A stretch of DNA of 5,256 nt, taken from positions 1 through 5,256 of the forward strand of contig CANREO010000076.1 of NCBI GenBank assembly GCA_947629635.1, written 5' to 3'. Positions 1 to 5,256 of the stretch are shown in pieces. Under the pieces are notes generated by a model that was not told the origin of the DNA, ran no database searches, and saw only the letters and a program-made list of their open reading frames with translations. Position numbers and translations under genes: made by a program. Within the stretch, counting starts at the first letter, position 1. The number at the start of each line of letters is the position of its first letter. Source of the stretch: an uncultured Clostridia bacterium. GTDB lineage: Bacteria > Bacillota > Clostridia > Christensenellales > CAG-917.

Positions 1-62
1 AAAAAACCCAGAGCGATCACGGTCTTGTCGGCGTATTCGGTATTGAAATCGACAATCTTCAC
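1..62 (-). CDS. ribF: Bifunctional riboflavin kinase/FAD synthetase RibF, N-terminal fragment
   Basis: The first 20 codons of a gene that runs off the left edge. Starting from GTG at 62, the protein reads M(GTG)KIVDFNTEYADKTVIALGF, with a partial codon TT left. RibF proteins begin with a short strand and then a T-V-[IV]-A-[IL]-G-x-F-D-G-V-H-x-G-H nucleotidyltransferase motif. The visible TVIALGF, with a likely second F, fits the start of that motif, and the rest would be outside the window. RibF phosphorylates riboflavin to FMN and adenylates it to FAD. ribF directly after truB is a very common arrangement in bacteria. The start is supported by AGGA eight bases upstream. The short visible length limits certainty; position and motif together make RibF the best call. 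Confidence 0.78.
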   Translation of the reverse strand, partial: MKIVDFNTEYADKTVIALGF

Positions 63-70
63 AGTGTGTA

Positions 71-74
71 TCCT
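71..74 (-). promoter_or_regulatory. ribF Shine-Dalgarno overlapping truB stop
   Basis: AGGA on the minus strand (74-71) lies eight bases before the GTG at 62-60 and shares bases with the truB TAG stop. It is the only plausible ribosome site in the truB-ribF junction. No ATG is available in this frame before the conserved TVIALGF motif, so it supports GTG as the ribF start. Confidence 0.6.
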
Positions 75-942
75 AAAGTCGCGTCTTCAGCCGCAACTTT
101 CCTTCTATATTTTCGCCTATGGCAATGACTTTCCCCTCTACGGTAACCTTAAAATAATCATCGTTCGGCAAATCAAACGGCATCATAACGCCGTTTAGTG
201 CCTTTTCTACGCTCTGTTTGGGCAATTCGAATTCCGCAATATCTTGAAGCGCTTGTTCTATCGATACTATGTATTGCAATGGATCTTTTTCGAAATCTTC
301 AAATGTCACAGCGTCTTTAATATCGAATATTCCCGATTTTGTTCTTACGAGAGAGCTCATCAATCCGACGGTATTCAGTCTCGCGGCGACATCTCTCGCG
401 ATGGCCCTGATGTATGTGCCGCTTCCGCAACGGATTATAAAACCATACTCGTTTTCGGACGCGCATTTGTCGTCCGCGATCGTTATATCGTAAATTTTTA
501 CGGTCTTCGGTGCAAGTTCGGCATATCCGCCGTTTCTAGCGATGTCGTATGCCCTGCGACCGCCGACGGATTTTGCCGAATATTGTGGCGGAAGTTGAAT
601 GATATCGCCAGTAAATTCTTTGAGAACGGCTTCCAGTTGATTTTTTGTGAAATTTGCAGGCGCATATTCGTATGAGTTACCGCCCATATCCAACGTATCC
701 GAAGTAATTCCGAATTTGAATGTCGCACGATATTCCTTGATCTTGTCTTGCATATAGTCGAAAAGTCTTGTAGCGCTGCCGACGGCAATCGGCAAAACGC
801 CGCTTGCAAGAGGATCCAACGTTCCCATATGTCCGACCTTGAACCTTTCTCCGGTAAATCCTTTGAGTATGCCGCGCAGTTTCACTACTGCGTTGCTCGA
901 CGTCATACCGACCGGCTTTAAGATATTTACAAAACCTTTCAT
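73..942 (-). CDS. truB: tRNA pseudouridine(55) synthase TruB
   Basis: A 289-residue enzyme that converts U55 in the T-loop of tRNAs to pseudouridine. The N-terminus, MKGFVNILKPVGMTS, is the expected family start. The catalytic motif GHMGTLDPLASGVLP lies at 37-51, with the nucleophilic aspartate at 43. YSAKSVGGRRAYDIAR (121-136) and CGSGTYIRAIARDV (172-185) are the other family motifs. A small PUA-like C-terminal domain occupies about 235-289. The methionine in GHMGTLDP replaces the more usual T or A. I chose the ATG at 942 by homology; an ATG at 948 adds two residues, and an in-frame TTG at 1002 would add a 20-residue basic extension not typical of the family and arising inside the hairpin. 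No clear Shine-Dalgarno precedes either ATG. It follows nrnA after the only real gap in the operon and is 10 nt from ribF. Confidence 0.96.
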   Translation of the reverse strand: MKGFVNILKPVGMTSSNAVVKLRGILKGFTGERFKVGHMGTLDPLASGVLPIAVGSATRLFDYMQDKIKEYRATFKFGITSDTLDMGGNSYEYAPANFTKNQLEAVLKEFTGDIIQLPPQYSAKSVGGRRAYDIARNGGYAELAPKTVKIYDITIADDKCASENEYGFIIRCGSGTYIRAIARDVAARLNTVGLMSSLVRTKSGIFDIKDAVTFEDFEKDPLQYIVSIEQALQDIAEFELPKQSVEKALNGVMMPFDLPNDDYFKVTVEGKVIAIGENIEGKLRLKTRL

Positions 943-977
943 AAACATAAAGTATTTTATTATTTTTCGATTTTTAT

Positions 978-1002
978 AAAACTTGCGCGACAATTCGCGC
1001 AA
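978..1002 (-). terminator. Hairpin with short U tract between nrnA and truB
   Basis: The minus strand reads TTGCGCGA, loop ATTG, TCGCGCAA, then GTTTTAT. This is a perfect 8-bp stem (983-990 with 995-1002) with five G-C pairs and a 4-nt loop, starting three bases after the nrnA stop. An A5 run before the stem could also pair with the TTTT after it across a bulged G. The U tract in the operon direction is short and offset by one G, so it could be a weak or partial terminator, an attenuator, or a 3'-end protecting structure. On the plus strand the same stem is followed directly by TTTTT (1003-1007), so it would read as a slightly better terminator for antisense transcripts. The structure is clear; its function is inferred. 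Confidence 0.45.
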
Positions 1003-1005
1003 TTT

Positions 1006-1968
1006 TTATATAATTCTGTCTTTAGCGAGCTTAGTCAGTTTTTCGATTATTTCAAGTGGATCCCCGTTGATTCTGCAACCTGCTGCATTGAGATGGCCTC
1101 CTCCGCCAAACTGTCTTGCGATCTCGGATGCGTCTATCGCGTCCTTGGTGCGTATACTGAGTTTATATGCTCGTTCGTTTACTTCACAAAGCGCATACGC
1201 CACTTGAACGGAATCTATGTCTATGAGTTCGGAAACTATTCCCTCCGTGTCCGCAACTGACGTGTCGGTAGCAGCGAAATCTTCTTTAGTAAATACAATA
1301 TACGCTATAGCGTCATCCAAATCGAATTTGGCTTTGGAAAGCACGCGCGTTTTCAATCTGAATCTGTTTATATCCGTGCTTCTGTACACGCGATAAATGA
1401 TGTCGTGCGTATCGATGCCGAGATCCATAAGTTCGCAAGCGATGGCGTGCGTCTGTCTTGTGGTATTTGAAAAAGCAAAGCAACCGCTGTCCGTAACGAG
1501 GCCGGCCATCAACAGAGCGGCAACGTCTTTATCAAGCGCCCGAAGCTGTTTTATCAGTTGAAAAACTATCTCTGCACATGCGGCCGCTTTTGCGTCTACA
1601 AGCGTCGTATCGGCAAACTTTTTATGGGAGGCATGATGATCTATGGCTATCTGCGATTTTGCGGACAAATACGATTTCATGCACTGTCCCAACCTATCCA
1701 AATCGCTGCAATCTATACTTATCGCAAGTTTGTGAACGCGTTTGTCCGGCATAGATATGCATTCGCTCCCCATAAGGCAGGTATACTTGCGGGGCACGGT
1801 AGAATCGCAATATGTCGCCACTTGTTTTCCTTTGCGAGTGAGAGCGAGGCGCAAAGCAAGCATACTGCCAAGAGCATCCCCGTCGGGATTTGTATGGCAG
1901 TACAGCGCGATATCATTCTCGCGCTGTATTTGCTTCAATATTTCGCCTAAAATGGTTTTATTGATCAT
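1006..1968 (-). CDS. nrnA: DHH/DHHA1 phosphoesterase, NrnA-type oligoribonuclease/pAp phosphatase
   Basis: A 320-residue cytoplasmic protein with the two-domain architecture of NrnA (Bacillus YtqI), which hydrolyses 2-5 nt RNAs and 3'-phosphoadenosine 5'-phosphate. The DHH domain shows its metal-binding motifs in order: HTNPDGDALGS (25-35), the aspartate in SIDCSD (84-89), the DHH signature IDHHASHKKFAD (109-120), and GLVTDSGCF (156-164). The DHHA1 substrate-binding domain carries QFGGGGHLNAAG (286-297). All expected catalytic residues are present and length is normal. Many Bacillota carry a DHH gene between rbfA and truB, as here. Substrate cannot be told from sequence alone; some relatives act on cyclic dinucleotides or pGpG, but those usually carry extra N-terminal domains that are absent here. 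The ATG at 1968 overlaps rbfA by 11 nt. Only a weak GGGT-like ribosome site is present, so initiation probably relies on coupling to rbfA. Confidence 0.9.
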   Translation of the reverse strand: MINKTILGEILKQIQRENDIALYCHTNPDGDALGSMLALRLALTRKGKQVATYCDSTVPRKYTCLMGSECISMPDKRVHKLAISIDCSDLDRLGQCMKSYLSAKSQIAIDHHASHKKFADTTLVDAKAAACAEIVFQLIKQLRALDKDVAALLMAGLVTDSGCFAFSNTTRQTHAIACELMDLGIDTHDIIYRVYRSTDINRFRLKTRVLSKAKFDLDDAIAYIVFTKEDFAATDTSVADTEGIVSELIDIDSVQVAYALCEVNERAYKLSIRTKDAIDASEIARQFGGGGHLNAAGCRINGDPLEIIEKLTKLAKDRII

Positions 1969-2326
1969 CGCTTTTACCCGATTGGTTTATTTTTGTCAAC
2001 AATTCTTCTATTTTGAAGCTGTAATCCACCGAGTCGTCGATAAGGAAGTTCAGTTCGGGGATCAACCGCATTTTTACTTCTTCTTTGAGACGCGCGCGGA
2101 TGAACGCCTTCGACCTGCAAACCGTATAGTATGCTTCTTTAATGCTTTCCGGACTATCTGCATAAATGCTCAAATATGCTTTTGCATATTTCAAATCCGG
2201 CGTCGTATACAGTTTTGTGACGCCTATTATCGCATTGCCGAGTCTAGGGTCTTTAATGTCTTCGGAAATGATCTTTGTGATTTGTTTGGCAAGTTCCGAG
2301 TTGACTCTTTCCGTCTTAATCTTCAT
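1958..2326 (-). CDS. rbfA: 30S ribosome-binding factor RbfA
   Basis: A 122-residue protein of normal family length. RbfA is a single KH-like domain protein that binds immature 30S subunits near the 5' end of 16S rRNA and helps late maturation and cold adaptation. Visible family features are the N-terminal helix ending in the conserved DPRLG (26-30), the strand PDLKYAKAYLSIY (43-55), the helix FIRARLKEEVKMR (75-87), and the PELNFLIDDSVDYSFKIEELL region (90-110). A short polar tail follows, SGKSDDQ. The ATG at 2326 is preceded by GGAG (2334-2337) with a seven-base spacer inside the infB coding sequence. The start lies within the end of infB (11-nt overlap ATGAAGATTAA), and the stop overlaps nrnA by another 11 nt, so translation is probably coupled on both sides. 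The adjacent infB and the family motifs leave little doubt. Confidence 0.96.
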   Translation of the reverse strand: MKIKTERVNSELAKQITKIISEDIKDPRLGNAIIGVTKLYTTPDLKYAKAYLSIYADSPESIKEAYYTVCRSKAFIRARLKEEVKMRLIPELNFLIDDSVDYSFKIEELLTKINQSGKSDDQ

Positions 2327-4853
2327 TCAGCATCTCCATATCAAAGGCCTCTATGACGTCGCCGACTTTGACGTCCTGATAGTTGCTGAGCATTATACCG
2401 CAATCAAAGTTGCGTGCGATTTCTTTCACGTCCTCTTTTCCATGGCGCAACGAAGCTATTTCGCCGGTGTATTCTACCTTTCCGCCGCGTATAAGTCTTG
2501 CCTTGGCGCTTCTTACGATCTTGCCGTCCAAAACGTGGCAACCCGCGATTGTGCCTACGCCGCTGATTTTGAACAATTCGCGGATTTCGGCAGAGCCGAG
2601 GACAACTTCTTTGAATTTAGGAGCAAGCATACCTTTGACTGCCTTTTGGATGTCCTCTATGGCGTTATATATGATGTCATAGAAACGGATATCGATATGT
2701 TTTTGCGCGGCAAGCGCTTTCGCGTTTGTGTCCGGGCGTACATTGAATCCGATTATTATTGCGCCTGCCGTTTCAGCAAGCAAAACGTCGCTCTCCTTTA
2801 TGCCGCCGACCGCACTATGGATAATGTCGATATTCACTTCCTCGTTGCCGAGTTTGCCCAGGGATTGTTTGACCGCTTCCACGGAACCTTGAACGTCCGC
2901 TTTGATGATAAGTTTGACAGACTTCAATTCTCCCTTCGAGATTTTGTCAAACAGATCGTTAAGCGAAACCGCCGTATTTTCCGTTTGTGCGCCAGCAATT
3001 TTCAGTTTGCGCTCTTCGGCAAGTTCTCTTGCAAACTTTTCGTCGGAGACAACGTCTATACGGTCGCCCGCCTCCGGGACATCGTCCCATCCGGTGACGG
3101 AAACCGGCATAGAAGGCCCTGCGCTCTTAACTTTTCTGCCCTTATCGTCTATCATGGCGCGTATTTTGCCCGTACAAACGCCAGCCACAACATTGTCGCC
3201 AACGTGCAACGTACCCGTCTGGACCAGTATAGTGGCTATTTTGCCCAAACCTTTGTCGAGTTTGGCTTCGATTATAGTGCCGCGAGCATTTCTGTCGGGA
3301 TTTGCGCGAAGCTCTTCGACCTCGGCGCGGACGAGGATTTGCTCAAGCAGATCTTCTATGCCCATGCCGGTCTTTGCGGATACTCTTACGACAGGCGTAT
3401 CGCCGCCCCACTCTTCGGGGACGACTTCTTTTTCGGCCAATTGTTGCAATACTCTGTCGGGATTTGCGCCTGCTTTGTCCATTTTGTTAAGCGCGACGAC
3501 GATGGGCACGTTTGCCTGTTTAGCATGGCTTATTGCCTCGATCGTTTGAGGCATTATACCGTCGTCTGCCGCGACTACAAGCACGGCTATGTCCGTGACT
3601 TGTGCGCCGCGCGCACGCATAGATGTAAACGCTTCGTGTCCGGGCGTATCCAGGAAAGTTATCGGCGCGCCGTTCAGCGACACGGTATACGCGCCTATAT
3701 GTTGCGTTATGCCGCCCGCTTCGCCGCCCGTAACGTTTGATTTTCTGATATAGTCAAGCAATGAAGTTTTGCCGTGGTCGACGTGTCCCATGATCGTGAC
3801 GATGGGAGGTCTGGGCACAAGATTGTCGATGTCCTCGACCTCGTCGAACTCCAGTTTTGCAGTCAGCGTATCCTCGAGGGTGATATCCGGTTTATACTCC
3901 AGCTTTATGCCGAATTCATCCGCCACAAGCTCTGCCGTCGAAAAGTCGATGACATCGTTTATGGTCTTCATAATACCGAGCATAAAAAGAGTCCGTACTA
4001 TTTCCGCGGCGGATTTGCCTATCTTTTCGCTGAGCGTCTTGATGGGCACGGGATCGACTGTAACAACCGCGTTTTCAATTATTACGGTTGCGCTGTTGCC
4101 TCCTCCGCGATTGCGATTGACTTTGTAGTTGCGCACGACCTCTTCGCCGTCCTCGTCATACGAAATTCTGTCATCTACGATAAATCCCTTCTTGAGAAGA
4201 GAGCGTTTATTTGAATTTCTGTCGTCGAATTTGCTTGCGCCGCTGTTTGAATTTTGCTTTTGCCCTTTTCCCTTTTGATTGGAAGGTTTAGGCGGTGCCT
4301 GTTGCGCTATATTGGCAAGTCCGCCACCGGAAAGTCCCGGACGCCGCATAGGTTGTTGACCCTGCGGTCTGCCCGTTTGTCCCTGCGATCTTCCGCCGCG
4401 AGGGGCTTGATATCCGCCGTCGCCGAATATGCGCGTTTCAACTTTGGGCTTTTGTTTCGGCGGCTCGTACATGCGTTTTTGTCTGCCGTCGGGCGCAGTC
4501 TCTATACGCTCGAATTCGCTTCTGGGCTTAAGTTGCTCAGCTTTTTCCGTCTGTTTGGGAGGTTGCTGCTCACTTATCGGCTCATTTATCGCTGCGCGCG
4601 TCGTTTGCTCGGTAGATTGTTTCTCAGCGACAACGGGCGGAATTTGGAGCGCTGTCTCTGCTTGTTTGGCGATTTCTTCCGCCTTCGCTTTTGCAACGAG
4701 TGCGTCTATCTTGCTTCTGATGTTTTCAAGCAGACTCCCGACCTGAGATTTCGTACGCGAGATCTCGCCGATGAGTTTATTCAGCTTTTCTGTTTTGTAC
4801 TCGCCGAGCATTTTAACGGAATCGATGTTTGCTTCTTTTCTATTTTCGGGCAT
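2316..4853 (-). CDS. infB: Translation initiation factor IF-2
   Basis: This 845-residue GTPase positions fMet-tRNA on the 30S subunit and promotes 50S joining. Residues 1-65 are charged and probably helical. Residues 66-215 form a low-complexity linker, rich in Q, P and K and then in R, G and Q (about 141-200). An IF2N-type domain covers about 256-320. The G domain shows all signature motifs: G1 GHVDHGKT (356-363), the GGITQH switch I region (380-385), DTPGH (402-406), NKMD (456-459) and SAK (492-494). Domain II follows (about 525-615), then domain III (about 630-735) and the C-terminal initiator-tRNA-binding domain with GVGTIAGCHVLDGKI (765-779). Length lies between Bacillus (about 716) and E. 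coli (890). I chose the ATG at 4853 over a GTG at 4859 because of Shine-Dalgarno spacing. The 3' end overlaps rbfA by 11 nt. No frameshift or missing catalytic residue is seen. Confidence 0.98.
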   Translation of the reverse strand: MPENRKEANIDSVKMLGEYKTEKLNKLIGEISRTKSQVGSLLENIRSKIDALVAKAKAEEIAKQAETALQIPPVVAEKQSTEQTTRAAINEPISEQQPPKQTEKAEQLKPRSEFERIETAPDGRQKRMYEPPKQKPKVETRIFGDGGYQAPRGGRSQGQTGRPQGQQPMRRPGLSGGGLANIAQQAPPKPSNQKGKGQKQNSNSGASKFDDRNSNKRSLLKKGFIVDDRISYDEDGEEVVRNYKVNRNRGGGNSATVIIENAVVTVDPVPIKTLSEKIGKSAAEIVRTLFMLGIMKTINDVIDFSTAELVADEFGIKLEYKPDITLEDTLTAKLEFDEVEDIDNLVPRPPIVTIMGHVDHGKTSLLDYIRKSNVTGGEAGGITQHIGAYTVSLNGAPITFLDTPGHEAFTSMRARGAQVTDIAVLVVAADDGIMPQTIEAISHAKQANVPIVVALNKMDKAGANPDRVLQQLAEKEVVPEEWGGDTPVVRVSAKTGMGIEDLLEQILVRAEVEELRANPDRNARGTIIEAKLDKGLGKIATILVQTGTLHVGDNVVAGVCTGKIRAMIDDKGRKVKSAGPSMPVSVTGWDDVPEAGDRIDVVSDEKFARELAEERKLKIAGAQTENTAVSLNDLFDKISKGELKSVKLIIKADVQGSVEAVKQSLGKLGNEEVNIDIIHSAVGGIKESDVLLAETAGAIIIGFNVRPDTNAKALAAQKHIDIRFYDIIYNAIEDIQKAVKGMLAPKFKEVVLGSAEIRELFKISGVGTIAGCHVLDGKIVRSAKARLIRGGKVEYTGEIASLRHGKEDVKEIARNFDCGIMLSNYQDVKVGDVIEAFDMEMLNED

Positions 4854-4855
4854 AT

Positions 4856-5155
4856 TCACCTCAATATTTCAATTATAGCGTTTGCCAGGTTCTCATTTGT
4901 CACCGCTATTGCGTTTACGCTGTCGCGATGCACCGCTTGCCTCAGTCCGTCAAGCACGAATATCGGATAGTCTTTAAGTTTTTTCGACAGTCTTTCAACG
5001 TATTTGTCCGACGCCGAAGAGTCTATCAAAACCAGCTTGATATATTTATTTCTCTCACATATGATATCTTCGCCGAAAAGCACTGAATTCGCACGCATGG
5101 CAAGTCCGACGTACGCGGATATTTTACCATCGGCAACAAGCTCAGTTTTCTTCAT
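4856..5155 (-). CDS. ylxQ: L7Ae/L30e-family ribosomal-type protein YlxQ
   Basis: A 99-residue protein, the usual size for the family. It shows the N-terminal L7Ae-type signature GLAMRA (17-22), FGED (27-30) and the core strand KLVLIDSSAS (40-49), followed by the C-terminal AIAVTNENLANAI segment (82-94). Family members are single-domain alpha/beta RNA-binding proteins related to ribosomal L7Ae and the kink-turn binder YbxF; the exact RNA target of YlxQ is not well established. The ATG start is supported by a GGAG Shine-Dalgarno (5162-5165) six bases upstream. The gene overlaps ylxR by 14 nt and its TGA stop lies 2 nt before the infB ATG. Compared with what I recall of Bacillus YlxQ, the helix after FGED is about two residues shorter and lacks the usual lysine, so RNA binding may be altered (inference). 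Position between ylxR and infB makes the identification firm. Confidence 0.9.
   Translation of the reverse strand: MKKTELVADGKISAYVGLAMRANSVLFGEDIICERNKYIKLVLIDSSASDKYVERLSKKLKDYPIFVLDGLRQAVHRDSVNAIAVTNENLANAIIEILR
4857..4864 (-). promoter_or_regulatory. infB Shine-Dalgarno overlapping ylxQ stop
   Basis: On the minus strand the sequence reads TTGAGGTGAATATG. GAGG (4862-4859) lies five bases before the ATG at 4853, a good spacing. The alternative in-frame GTG at 4859-4857 would have this same GAGG directly abutting or overlapping it, with no room for initiation. The site therefore favours the ATG at 4853. The motif also contains the ylxQ TGA stop, which points to coupled translation of ylxQ and infB. 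Confidence 0.75.
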
Positions 5156-5256
5156 AGTCTACTCCGTCTGTTTCGGCATATACGTCCTCGCCGACCGCGG
5201 TCTTGAAAGCGGAGCTCAGCAGGCGCTTTTTTTTGAGTTTATCTATGCAGCTTTTG
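5142..5256 (-). CDS. ylxR: YlxR-family RNA-binding protein, C-terminal fragment
   Basis: Only the last 37 codons and a TGA stop are inside the window; the start and the N-terminal half lie beyond the right edge. The visible protein begins KSCIDKLKKKRLLSSAF and ends in an acidic tail, DGVDYEEN. This matches the second half of the YlxR (DUF448) family, where a conserved cysteine and isoleucine precede a lysine-rich helix and an S/R-A-F motif. The family's usual GRGAY motif would sit just upstream, outside the window. YlxR is a small basic protein encoded between nusA and infB in many Gram-positive bacteria; it has been described as nucleic-acid-binding, but its cellular role is not settled. Its stop overlaps the start of ylxQ by 14 nt, so the two are probably translationally coupled. 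The call rests on the short motif and strongly on gene position. Confidence 0.85.
   Translation of the reverse strand, partial: KSCIDKLKKKRLLSSAFKTAVGEDVYAETDGVDYEEN

Noticed and set aside
498..809. A 103-codon minus-strand frame inside truB
   Set aside because: It is out of frame with the well-supported TruB catalytic region and has no domain or ribosome site.
973..1002. Possible promoter for truB-ribF (TTGCGC, 18 nt, TATAAA, minus strand)
   Set aside because: The -10 element matches five of six consensus bases but the -35 only three of six, in an AT-rich gap where chance matches are common. It is mentioned within the gap finding but is not supported enough to list as a feature.
2166..3740. 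A 524-codon open frame on the plus strand, opposite the 3' half of infB and the start of rbfA
   Set aside because: It lies antisense to the highly conserved IF2 G domain and later domains. Its translation is rich in cysteine, phenylalanine, tyrosine and aspartate with no recognisable domain, and has no convincing ribosome site. It looks like a by-product of codon bias in infB.
4254..4433. Possible short tandem repeats in the IF2 linker (repeated GGR, GQ and PQG units)
   Set aside because: The units are irregular in both protein and DNA; this is low-complexity sequence rather than a true tandem repeat, and IF2 linkers are often like this.
4254..4970. A 238-codon plus-strand open frame opposite the 5' part of infB and the end of ylxQ
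   Set aside because: It is antisense to the IF2 linker. Its arginine-, leucine- and serine-rich translation mirrors the low-complexity G/Q/R/P codons of the real gene, and no family is recognised.
1..5256. Search for mobile elements, CRISPR arrays, tRNA or rRNA genes, riboswitches and defence genes
   Set aside because: The window is almost fully occupied by core operon genes. I saw no transposase, terminal inverted repeats, spaced direct repeats or RNA gene signature on either strand.

Overview
The window is a section of the conserved bacterial nusA-infB translation and ribosome-maturation operon, with every gene on the minus strand. Read in the direction of transcription (high to low coordinates) the order is: ylxR (3' end only), ylxQ (L7Ae-family protein), infB (initiation factor IF2), rbfA (30S maturation factor), nrnA (DHH/DHHA1 phosphoesterase), truB (tRNA pseudouridine-55 synthase) and ribF (5' end only, riboflavin kinase/FAD synthetase). 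Having ylxR and ylxQ before infB, and an nrnA-type gene between rbfA and truB, is typical of Bacillota (Firmicutes). The arginine-, glycine- and glutamine-rich linker in IF2 and the moderate base composition suggest an uncultured Clostridia-like member. This placement is inferred from gene order and protein character, not from a database search.

Layout: 5142-5256 ylxR tail; 4856-5155 ylxQ; 2316-4853 infB; 1958-2326 rbfA; 1006-1968 nrnA; 73-942 truB; 1-62 start of ribF. The genes are packed tightly. ylxR/ylxQ overlap by 14 nt, infB/rbfA by 11 nt and rbfA/nrnA by 11 nt. ylxQ/infB are 2 nt apart and truB/ribF 10 nt apart. The only real break is the 63-nt AT-rich gap between nrnA and truB (943-1005). 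It holds a perfect 8-bp inverted repeat with a 4-nt loop and short flanking A and T runs, which resembles a weak, possibly bidirectional terminator or attenuator.

Functionally, IF2 places initiator tRNA on the 30S subunit, RbfA matures 16S rRNA in the 30S subunit, and TruB modifies U55 of tRNAs. NrnA degrades very short RNAs and pAp, YlxR and YlxQ are small RNA-associated proteins, and RibF makes FMN and FAD. Nothing here looks like a mobile element, CRISPR array, defence system or new biological system. This is an ordinary core-genome region, and the points worth a second look are local: the nrnA-truB hairpin, the weakly signalled truB start, the unusual IF2 N-terminus and a divergent YlxQ.
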